This document shows positions 54,523-64,000 of a DNA stretch of 64,000 nt, piece after piece (position 1 is the stretch's first letter; each line of letters opens with the position of its first letter). Below the pieces are notes generated by a model. It saw only the letters and a program-made list of their open reading frames with translations, ran no database searches and had not been told where the DNA came from. Location: NCBI RefSeq assembly GCF_000001735.4, contig NC_003075.7:6573001-6637000 (forward strand). The letters are read 5' to 3'. Source of the stretch: Arabidopsis thaliana (Eukaryota > Streptophyta > Magnoliopsida > Brassicales > Brassicaceae). A program made the position numbers and the translations under genes.

Positions 54523-55200
54523 GTCTTTAGTGTTTGTTTTTGCTTATGTTTTTTGTTTTTTTTTTGTGTCTTTTGTTGTTTTTTAATTTCGTTTGTAGTT
54601 TTTTTGTCTTATATCTGCTACTTATTTATCTTTGTAAAAACCTCTCAGATGGAAAATAGTATAAAACTTAACATTCATACCAAAAAAAAATTTATTACTA
54701 CCGAAAACCAAAACATATTTACCAATAATTAAGAAGAAACAACAAGTTATAAGATATATTTGGTGTTGAAATATATATAATCGTTTATACGAATAAAGTG
54801 GTAGTATTGTTTTGAACCATCTTAAAATTTATATTCGTTTATATTTGATGAGGACTCGAGTTTCTTTGGTGTTGTCCATGCAAATGTTCTAGCTTCACGG
54901 TTCATAATCGATGTTTCTTCCTTACACTATTGGCGGTTGTTTTTATGCGTGCTTTCCTCGTATTTTCTATTGTTTTAGTAGTTCTTTTAGTTGTAGATTT
55001 TGGTCTCTTAACCTTCTTTGTTTCCTATGTAACCGTTGTACCAATTTTGAAAATGGTATAAATACTTCGTACTAATAAAAAAAAAATTACTAAGAAGAGA
55101 CAATTTATAAGATATATGGGTGTTGAGATATATCGTTTATACTAATAATGGTAATAGTTGTAGTATTCTTTTGAAAGATCTTAAATACCATTGTGTTTTT
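54490..55200 (+). repeat. Diverged tandem duplication behind the SCR-like gene
   Basis: CTTCACGGTTC at 54490 (in the coding tail) recurs at 54892. Downstream, ATTATTAAGAAGA-like sequence, TTATAAGATATAT, GGTGTTGA-ATATAT, ATCGTTTATAC and GTAGTATT-TTTTGAA repeat with a spacing of about 385-400 bp. The second copy holds no intact SCR-like frame. It is followed by non-coding sequence to about 55640. Confidence 0.6.
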
Positions 55201-55645
55201 ATCACGCTTTGGCATGTAAATATATTTTTTACGGTTGTGGTACAAAGTTACCAATCAAAAGTCAAAACCAAATTTTTCTTTCAGTTAATCTGTTGTGGAT
55301 ATACAGTTATCCAAATTGGGTACGCATAAACTCATTACGAGTTACTAATTACTATATTGAAACCTAACTGAAATCTAACCAAAATTGAACCGAACTAGGC
55401 AATAAAAAACGTTTCAATTGATTATGAATTTTCAAAAACTCAAGACCGACTTAAAAGAAACTGAAATAATCAATCCGAATAATTGAATAAATACCCCACC
55501 CTACTAATGAATCATCCTTACTATACACAGCAATCTCACACACTGAATATGAGAATGAATGTAAAAAATGATCTTTACAAACATAGGTACCAAATCCAAC
55601 CACCAAACTTTAGCATTGGAAATGCCTTCGCCGCGCAAACGCGTT

Positions 55646-58600
55646 TTACGTATAAAGCGGGCATCCTTCAACAATAATACCAGGCGCGGTTGGACAAGAG
55701 GCCAAAGGACAACCATCAAGCTCATTTCCCCACCAATCCAAACTCACATTCTCAAGTCCCAAACACATATAAAGCAACACACCCATAAATGCTAATCCAG
55801 CATCCAATGCTCCTGACAAAACATAATTATACCTCTGCCATAGATTTGGCCTGTACCTAAACACAACAAATCCGGATAAGAATCCAGCAAGAACCCATGT
55901 TGTGTAGTTCACGGCTGTTGCGGGCGGCATCGAGCTTGTCGCGCTTATAAGAACCGGCATGTTTATAAGCTTGATCCACTCTTGTCTAGGAAACATCCTT
56001 GAAGCTAACCATACAAGAATAGGGGCTATAGCGCCCACAAGGAAGAACCAATTAACGGATTTGTATAAACCAAGATCTCCAAAGATTCTACGAGGTCCAA
56101 TAAGTCCCCATATCACCGATGCATCATAAAAGACTTTATCCGATGGACATGTCCAAACCGAGTTAGTAACCGAATCACATATGTTGGGGATGGTCTCCAT
56201 TAGCCACCAAGCCGTTGTGAGGTAAACAAAACATGAGATGAGTGTTCCAACAATCTGAAACCAATAAATCATGAACAAATTATAACTAACAATAATAACA
56301 TTAAGAGAGTCGTATAAACTAGTTGACATTAAAATAGAGATTGTATAACCTGTGCCATGAACATGGTTCTAGGTGGTATCTTCATGTAGTGACCAAGCTT
56401 AAAGTCTTGAAGAAACGTGATGGCTTGTTGCATGCTTATGTATCCATATACTTTAAAGCACATATTTGCAACTGGATATCCTGGATAGATATATCCTATG
56501 ATATATTCTGTAATAATGTTCAATCCTGGCGCCTACAAAAACATTAAACATACTTTTAATATGAATTTGCACTAAATCTCCAAATAATTTGAGACAAATT
56601 ATATAGGTATTCAATTTAGATATGGTTTTTTACCTGATTGGTGATGGCGGTGATGATACCGATAGGAAGTGTAAAGATAATGGCGACGGTACATGCCAAT
56701 AGAACACCCCACCATGGTAATTGAAGTTGGTCATTGTAATACTCACAAGCAAAGATTGTGGCTCCAACGTTGGTAACGAGTATGCACCAAAACCACCACT
56801 CTGGAACTTGTTTGTACCTTTGCATTAGCCTCGCGTGTACATCCAATTTCTTTTCTTTAAAACTCTCCTTACTCTGCTCCCATATCTCCCTAAAAACATA
56901 TCCATTAAAAGACATTACAGAAGCGAGCTAAAAAAAACCATTGATGATCCAAATCCTTACATATATACATATAGTTCATAAGAGCTTATTTTGATATACA
57001 TTGTTATGTATGAGCTTTATTATACCTTCCGTGGAAGAGAGCAACATGCATGATGGTAGCGCTTAAAGCGGCAAAACCAACACCGTAACTAATGGCGAAG
57101 AAAGTGCAAAGATACAAAGGGCCTTGACGCTCGTAGGCTGGGAGGTCAAGGTGGAAATTAGAGTCTATAATGGATGTGATGTTGTACTTTGAACCCTGGC
57201 TCGAAAAAAGTGAGCTCGAAAATATGGGGAAGGTCTTGGCCTTGTACACATCGAGCCAATAGCATATTGGTACCAAGACATATATCACCAGCACAAATCC
57301 CACACCCACATTAGCCGTAGCAAACCTGTTAAAAAAACATAGAAAGCATTTTTATTATTGCAATACCAATTACCAAACTAAATTGAACCTAACCAAACCC
57401 AAAACCGTTCCCGGTTATTTGGTTATTCGGTTTGTTTTTTCGGCTCATAAACCGGATAATGTATGATTATAAACCAATTTCGGTTTATCTTGACCCATAC
57501 TTTTATGACTTATTAGACCATCTCCAACCCATCTTCATACTCTTATGACTTAATAACTTAGTGAAATGAGTAAACCGGGATGAGTTTGGACTGACCATGG
57601 ACTAGCGAGTGGACTACCCAAGTAAGAGGAAATGGTTGACCAGTCAAGTCCTATGGCCCCAACACCTAACCCGTGAAGACCAGACCCGATCTGTTGGGCC
57701 ATAACTGATGATGGAAAGAACCAACAAACCCACGACAACGACGTCATGATCTGAAATAAGTAGCCCGGAAAGACATAATAAGCGAAACTGCAAACGAATG
57801 CTATCACGAAGAATTGTGTACGTGTCAGCCCTCCTTTGGTCCGTTCTTCTTTCTCGTGCAAAGCTCTGACAATTTAGCCAACGACAACATCAATATGTTA
57901 GATAGAATTATATGTCGATTTTTGTTTGTTAAAGAATAGAGACATATTTATGTCTCTTGCTTCTAAATGTGGTTATGTTCAATTTGGTTAGATTCAACAA
58001 GCCAGTTATACGAAAATATAATCCATTTGTATAACCTACACCACATAAATAAGAAAAATGAATATATTTCTAGTAGTTACGTACGAAAATGTCTTTATCA
58101 GAAAAACATATCATGATGTTTATTTTCGAAGACATATGATAAAACTTGGTCCCATGACATTTTTTTTTATTTTACATGTTCAACAAAAAAAAACACATCA
58201 CATTCTAAAGCTAATACAAATTGAAAAAGAAAAATTTCATGTTTCTCTTACTTTACAATTTACAAAAACAGTATATGCCCACCATATTACAATGAAAAAT
58301 ATTGGTCTCCATATTATATTCAAAGATTATTTTATTTTATTTATAAAAATAAAAAAAAATAAAAAAAATTGGTGGGAATGGAATATTTTATCTAATATTT
58401 ATTATTGTATGGCATCTTCAATTTTTATGACATTTGGCTAAAACACAATTATTTCCCCCTTTACTTTTGTTTGTATTGTATATAGAAAATATCGAAAACT
58501 TGAGCTAAAACGTGAAACACACTCTAGTGATTATTGACTGTATTATTTACCTAAATAGTGAGACTTGAACAAGATTCGCCGGCCACCACATCGCCGCCGG

Positions 58601-59517
58601 TTCAACAAGGTATTTCCTAAATATTCCAGCCCATCCAAAACCTAACACCTAAACATCATTCACACTTAAACTAATCAGAAACCATAAACTCGATCAAAAT
58701 CAAAAGGGTTAAGAATACCAACTTGGGTGGTAACGATAACGATGAAAGACACAAAGAACGTTATGTTCTTCATGTAAAACGCTTTGACCACGGTAACAAC
58801 GTGTATTGCGTAAACAGATCCAGCTCCCGCGTTAGCGAAAATAGTGATCAACACATGCTCTTTCACATTAAACGGACCTGAAACCAATCAAACAAAATAT
58901 TTAAAACTAATTTTTCGTAATTTATACAAAATAAAGAATGGTTCAAAATCGATTTTTTCAACGGTTTAATGGTTGAAAGAAACAAAAACAAAAAGTCAAT
59001 TATTTTGGATTACCTGGATTCAACGTAAACTGCCACTTTGATCCTTGGAAGAAGACTCTATCGGTGATTTTAGCAGCCATGAGACGACCAAGTGGTACGA
59101 CGGCGATTTGAGCGGAGATGGCAGAGATAGTGAGAGGTTCTGTTCTATACCAGAAGAACTGATTGAGAAACGACAAGAGGATGCAAGAGAGAGTTCCTAA
59201 GACCCACATGCGAAATGTTAAGACAGGTAATGAAGGATCATCTGTTGTCGGAACAGTGAGTGCTACTTGTCGGATTGGTGAGTTCTCTTCTTCTTCCTCC
59301 TCATTCTCGTCGGAGATTGGTAAAAGAAGATCCTCTGTTTCATCTCTTGGTTCAGATGAAGATGAAGATGATGACGCATATGATGGGTTTGTCAGATCTT
59401 TTGGGTTTGTTACTGTTTCGAAAAATGTTTGTTAGTACAATTGAAATTATAAGAAAAAATATTATAAGTTTGAGAATTGTTGTTACATAGAGGAAGAACT
59501 TGTTCTGATTCTTCCAT
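55646..59517 (-). CDS. OPT7: Oligopeptide transporter OPT7
   Basis: Nine exons: 59517-59487, 59412-59014, 58877-58719, 58641-58551, 57865-57596, 57325-57026, 56889-56634, 56532-56350, 56254-55646. Joined in frame, about 765 residues. The acidic N-terminus ([19 protein letters not shown]) precedes many membrane spans. OPT family strings are visible: [47 protein letters not shown]-like [34 protein letters not shown] and GPRRIFG. OPT proteins are proton-coupled carriers of peptides, glutathione or metal chelates at the plasma membrane; the substrate of this one is not shown by the sequence. The 685-bp intron 4 (57866-58550) contains nothing I recognise. Confidence 0.95.
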
Positions 59518-60028
59518 GGTTGTCTTCTTCTTCTTCTTCTTGCTCTGTTTTTTTTTTGGGGAGATGTGAATCTGACAAAGCTATCTTCTAGTCTTCTTCA
59601 CGTCTTGAAGAGTTGGCCCATTTGAAATAATAATATCCAACAACTGTCTATTGTATATTTACTTCTTATTTAATTTTTGACATTAAAGTAGTTTTGTTTT
59701 CAATAGATTTTCATTCAATTATAAACATTTGTATCCTCCTTCAAACTTATTACTTTCGTTTTGCTAAGATAATTTTCTTGTCTACATAAAATTTCTTTTA
59801 ACATCAAAGTCTTACAAAAATTTAGCTATACACTATTTCATGTCTTTTCTATTATAACTAAAAGGGTAAAAGGACAAAACGATATTTCATATTTTTAAGG
59901 GTTATTGGTCTATCATCTCTAATCTTATGGTTGGTTTGTATTCGTTGTTGAAACAAATATTAAAGCTACCCATGCAGAGTCTTAATTTAATATATCTTTC
60001 TTTCCTCATATGTATATATGTTTACTAA
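59518..60028. other. OPT7 leader, promoter and spacer
   Basis: TCT/TTC-rich leader (about 59520-59550) with the start codon, then GGCCCATTTG at about 59616, then AT-rich DNA up to the MITE. No gene supported. Confidence 0.4.
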
Positions 60029-60530
60029 GGGGGTGTTATTCGTTTATGATTTTAAAAAAGTTTTAGTGATTTAAACTGTTATGTAAAATCTATTGTTATT
60101 CAATCAAGATTTTTTAAAAGTATGTTAAATTTTTGTGTTATTCATTTAAGATTTGTAAAAAGTAATCTAAAATCTTCATAAATTTTGGTTATTAGATTCA
60201 TACTCTTATAAAGTCATTAAAAGTTTTGTGTTATTCAATTAAAACAAAAGAATCTTTGATTGTTAATGATTGTTAATGATTTAAATTATTATGTTATTGG
60301 TTCATGACTTTCTACATTTTTCTTCACAAAATAAAGTCATGGAAAGTCATGAAAAGTATTATCAAAATAAAGAGATTGTTAGAGAAACTTTACAAGATTA
60401 TGAAAAACTAATCAACAAGATTATAAAATACTCTCTAACAATCGTTTAAAATCTTTCATTTCTTTACTTTCTAGGATTTGATTGAAATCATCAAAATTCC
60501 TTATAATTTGGAACCAATAACACCCCCTAA
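60026..60530. mobile_element. PIF/Harbinger-type MITE with TAA target duplication
   Basis: The 499-bp element at 60029-60527 begins GGGGGTGTTATT and ends AATAACACCCCC, its reverse complement. Both sides carry TAA (60026-60028, 60528-60530), the usual three-base duplication of Harbinger elements. Inside are repeated GTGTTATTCA(A/T)T(C/T)AA blocks and no coding capacity. Confidence 0.88.
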
Positions 60531-61778
60531 GTTGGAAGAAATATATATTTTAAATTTTATAACAATGGGCTTTGTGACGATTTTAAGTTTTTAACAAATT
60601 TATCATCTATTCGATAACATACAATTTAATATTTATTTAAAGCATGTAAGACAAATAATTTATTTACAACTTTTTGTAAAAGTTTTGCCTATCTACCAAA
60701 TAAGCCCATATAAGGTTAGTAGTATCTAAGTTGGGATGCAAATTATTTCTGTTTCTAAATGAAACCTTACAAATAGAAAAAAAAAAGCAATCACGAGATT
60801 CCAAATTATATTACATATGGAGGAGGATAATCCAAATTAAGAGAGAATCTTATTTGGAATTTATATTACCCATTCTCACAATGTCACGTTGGCAGATCGA
60901 ATACCTTTCATGTCCTTTTCTTGTTTATTTCTCAGAGAGACAAAGACTCAAACCAATCTTCTTAAACCGGAGTGGTCAAGAAATTAGTTTGTGCAAATTT
61001 TGCAGTTTACAAGAAAAAAATGTGTTAAGCAAATTGATAACCACTTGTTGACTAACATCATTTGGTCACCAACTAAATCTAATAGATTTTTTCTTATGTT
61101 TGTTACCTCTCTCTGTTTACTTTATCTTCGAGATCCTATAATAATAATATGTATGGGATCTGAGATCACATAATTGATAAATTCCATTTGCTACTTCTAT
61201 TAGAAGGTGAGCCTAGGCCTAGCTACCATGTGAAGAATCTGGGATCACATGTGATTTGATAGTTTTAAACTTTCAATTATGTTTACATGTCTTAATAGTT
61301 GACTTGATTTGTATATTTTCTTAAACAGTAGTTTTAAACGTGGTGTTTTATAGATACTTGTCATAAGACTTAACATAGTGAAAGAAATTGCAGGCCGGGA
61401 TAGATTTTTAAATTTTTGGAAGAAAATTGATGTTGGATCACTTAAAGATTTGACTGTAATAAATAGGGAAGATCTTGTTTGAAAAAAATAGGAAAGATAA
61501 AGAAAAGTTGCAGAACAAAAGAGACGGTGGGAGAGGAAATATAAAATACAATCCAGTGGTAGGAAAGAAAACAGAAAGTTGGTTACATTTGCTTGATGTT
61601 CATAGTGTAAGACAGTTTGTGTCGTCTGATATGGTTCTTGAAAAACCGGCTTGTCCTACGGCCTACAGGCTGTCTTAGGAGTAACCAAAGAGCTAAATCA
61701 ACTGACAAAGAAAAGATTTCGTTAGTGCTAATACATTATTTATATTATTTGTTTTGATCAAACAGAGAGAGAATGGAG
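60531..61778. other. Spacer before the NLR gene
   Basis: Contains short open frames (60731-61051, 60991-61173, 61475-61678) without domains. The last stretch, up to 61778, would be the 3' untranslated region of the NLR gene on the minus strand. Nothing else recognised. Confidence 0.4.
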
Positions 61779-64000
61779 CTAGGAGAGGATATACACCAGT
61801 TTGGTTGATGGTAAGAAATGGAGTTTAGTGGCTTCATCCTTCCATTCAACACTCTCGATCCATTCTGTTTCTTTGTATTGTAGGACAAACTTCTTTCCAA
61901 CGGTACCAGTTTTAGAATCCAATGGAAGTTTTCTCAGCTTTGGACATCTTTCCACGTAGATTCCACTTAGGCATGGAAAAGACAGAGAAATCCAATAGAT
62001 GCTCTTTAGCTCAGGTAAACTAGACAAGTGTAGAATTTGTAATTTCTGGAAAGGAATAATCTTATGCAGTTGTTGCTGCTCCTCCTCAGTAACACCGGTG
62101 GCTTTTGCGTGACTAATTAATTCTTGTAGCTGCTCCAACTGCTCAATCATGAGATAAGTAATGTTCGGAGCAAACAATAGCCAAGTCAAATCCTTGAGAC
62201 TAGAACAAACATGAATAATGACTTGGGAGAGGTTGAAGAAACATGGACTTGTTGGATTTGTGTTCCATGTTAACCTCTCTATCTCTATCTCTGAAATTTC
62301 ACAGTTCCACATGGTCAGACTACGAAGGCTATCCATAGTTGGCAGACGTAACTTTGTGTCTTGTTCTTGGTCATAAATGAGACAACGAATAGATACCTCT
62401 TGCATACAATTCATCAAAGTGCCAGCGTCAATCATTTGCTCCAAAACCATAGTTGACACAATATCTATGGTTAAAATCTCTAGATGTTCCAATAAATGCA
62501 GCTCCTTCACTGACATAACATCTAGCATAATATTAGAATTTCTTAGTCCTAGTGTTCTTAAACTCGACAACTTCGATATACCAGCTATACTCCCAAGTCT
62601 CCTCATACACTCCAAATTCAAATGTATTAATGTTTTCAAATCTTGGAGACAAGCAGGCAGCCCCTCTATGTTTGTATGTGACAAATCGAGATATCTCAAG
62701 GCGACCAACTCCGATATTTGCTCTGGCAATCCATCGAGCTGGTGGTTTTCTGATAGATCTAAAACAACTAGCTTTCGCATATGCCGGAAGAATTCACCCG
62801 AGATATGTACCAGTGATTTATTTTCCTGGAGGAAGAGAGTTGTGAGTTCAGGACACTCAGGACTGCCAGATATCTCTTCAATCCCATTATTCATCAGTGA
62901 CAACCTTCTCACAGCTCCCCAATCCTCAACCTTTGGTACTTTACGTAACCCGGATCCAGCTTGAACAATACATCTCTCTTTATTCTTCCCAAGATCAGAT
63001 AATGTCCAAAGAGCCATTTCACGAACCACATCGTGCATTTTCACTTCTAATTTGTTCTTTCCTTCCTCGGACAATAAACATGCACGGACAAGAGTACCAA
63101 GTATCTCATAACCTTGATTTACAGCTCTTTCCTTGCCTATATTACCATCAATGAATCCCTCGCATATCCAATAATCTATCAATCTATACTTCTTTATTGA
63201 ATAATCTTCAGGATATAAAGCGCAATATTGGAAACAAGACCTAACATGCTTGTCATTTAGATTGTCATAGCTATACTTCAAAATCAGAAGGATATGGTCG
63301 TCCATGCCAGAAAACTCTGCAGCATATGAAGTTAAAACATCAACTGCATGATGCCATTCTTGCACCGCCCTCTTGCCTGCCATGGTTTCGCCAATGACGT
63401 TGAGTGCCAATGGTAAGCCACGACATTTTCCAGCAACCTTTTTGGCAAGTTCAAGAATATCTGGATGGCTTCCTAAAGATATTTGTCCAACTTTTTCTTG
63501 GAACAACTCCCATGCGTCATTTGTTGACAAACATTGAACTTCCATTGGATCGTGAACCCCCATGCGTGCACATACATCTAGAGAACGAGTGGTGAATACT
63601 ACTTTGCATTTGTTTTCTCTTGTCTGACTCGGAATTCCAATCTTTGTTAAATCCACTTTCTTCCATATGTCATCCAAAAGCAACACAAATCTCTTCTTGC
63701 TTAGGCAATTGAGTATATCAACGGCCTTCTGGCTTTCTTGTTTCTTGTTCCATTCTTTACCTATAAATCCTAATTTTTCGCCAATATCTTCTTGAATCTT
63801 GTGGATTTGTAGATCACTAGACACCACAACCCAAATCACAATGTCAACCCCATTCTTTGTATCATGTAACGTATTGTGAATCTGCGTGAGAAGGGTGGTT
63901 TTGCCTACTCCCCCCATACCATATAGACCCATAGTTCCGACTCCATCATCCATAAGACGATTCCAAGCCCTTTGAAAAATTGTTTCCCGACCCATAATGG
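61779..64000 (-). CDS. CC-NBS-LRR disease resistance protein, 3' part
   Basis: The frame is open past the window edge, so the true start lies to the right; MGRET at 63995 is internal (TIMGRETIFQRAWNRLMDD matches the family linker before the NB domain). Motifs in order: P-loop GMGGVGKTTLL, RNBS-A VVVSSDLQIHKIQEDI, kinase-2 KRFVLLLDDIW, RNBS-B CKVVFTTRS, GLPL CRGLPLALNVIGETM, RNBS-D CFQYCALYPEDYSI and MHDV KMHDVVREMALW. About ten imperfect leucine-rich repeats follow (KLVVLDLSENHQLDGLPEQI; LRYLDLSHTNIEGLPAC). The kinase-2 Trp and the RNBS-D form place it in the RPS5-like CC-NBS-LRR group. NLRs sense pathogen effectors in the cytosol. At least 739 residues are visible, with all motifs intact. 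Confidence 0.95.
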   Translation of the reverse strand, partial: IMGRETIFQRAWNRLMDDGVGTMGLYGMGGVGKTTLLTQIHNTLHDTKNGVDIVIWVVVSSDLQIHKIQEDIGEKLGFIGKEWNKKQESQKAVDILNCLSKKRFVLLLDDIWKKVDLTKIGIPSQTRENKCKVVFTTRSLDVCARMGVHDPMEVQCLSTNDAWELFQEKVGQISLGSHPDILELAKKVAGKCRGLPLALNVIGETMAGKRAVQEWHHAVDVLTSYAAEFSGMDDHILLILKYSYDNLNDKHVRSCFQYCALYPEDYSIKKYRLIDYWICEGFIDGNIGKERAVNQGYEILGTLVRACLLSEEGKNKLEVKMHDVVREMALWTLSDLGKNKERCIVQAGSGLRKVPKVEDWGAVRRLSLMNNGIEEISGSPECPELTTLFLQENKSLVHISGEFFRHMRKLVVLDLSENHQLDGLPEQISELVALRYLDLSHTNIEGLPACLQDLKTLIHLNLECMRRLGSIAGISKLSSLRTLGLRNSNIMLDVMSVKELHLLEHLEILTIDIVSTMVLEQMIDAGTLMNCMQEVSIRCLIYDQEQDTKLRLPTMDSLRSLTMWNCEISEIEIERLTWNTNPTSPCFFNLSQVIIHVCSSLKDLTWLLFAPNITYLMIEQLEQLQELISHAKATGVTEEEQQQLHKIIPFQKLQILHLSSLPELKSIYWISLSFPCLSGIYVERCPKLRKLPLDSKTGTVGKKFVLQYKETEWIESVEWKDEATKLHFLPSTKLVYILS

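Noticed and set aside
58058..58441. Gene inside OPT7 intron 4
   Set aside because: AT-rich frame with no domain; nothing besides length supports it.
62377..62964. Antisense gene opposite the NLR
   Set aside because: Shadow of the leucine-rich repeat code on the other strand; no domain.

Overview
The window looks like nuclear DNA of a crucifer and, from remembered gene content and order, like Arabidopsis thaliana chromosome 4 around At4g10640-At4g10780 (recollection, not a search). Genes are intron-rich with GT-AG junctions, spacers are AT-rich, and there are Copia, Helitron, SINE and MITE elements. I saw no bacterial features, CRISPR, rRNA or tRNA genes.

Layout. 1-3.2 kb: 3' part of an IQD calmodulin-binding gene (IQD16) convergent with a circularly permuted YlqF/MTG1-type GTPase. 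3.2-29 kb: a repeat-rich, heavily rearranged block. It holds three copies of one F-box/DUF295-like gene (A at 9.5 kb, B at 15.4-21.5 kb split by a young full-length Copia element, C at 24.9 kb), extra copies of their 5' and 3' flanks, a broken partial copy of SPT16 (GTC2), a PPR relic, a shortened TFIIB-like gene, a SINE and several MITE-like repeats. 29.2-50.3 kb: a gene-dense block with SPT16 (FACT subunit), an ankyrin-PGG membrane protein, a STE20-like kinase of 20 coding exons, an F-box gene divergent from a plastid-type HpcH/HpaI aldolase, and MTA (m6A writer). 50.8-53.2 kb: a Helitron inside what looks like a poly(A)-tailed retroposon. 54-55.2 kb: an SCR-like cysteine-rich secreted peptide gene with a partial tandem duplication behind it. 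55.6-59.5 kb: OPT7 oligopeptide transporter in nine exons. 60.0-60.5 kb: a Harbinger-type MITE. 61.8-64 kb: the 3' part of a CC-NBS-LRR resistance gene that runs off the window.

Functional links are few, as usual in plants. SPT16 and the TFIIB-like gene concern transcription, MTA modifies mRNA, and the F-box genes would feed SCF ubiquitin ligases. The main story is structural: the SPT16 end, the F-box gene and their flanks were copied and rejoined several times between 4 and 29 kb. The breakpoints are readable: a TFIIB-like gene whose stop codon comes from the F-box 3' flank, a 99-bp F-box deletion between GCTGA repeats, and a SPT16 3' flank left without its gene. I found no convincing new biochemical system.
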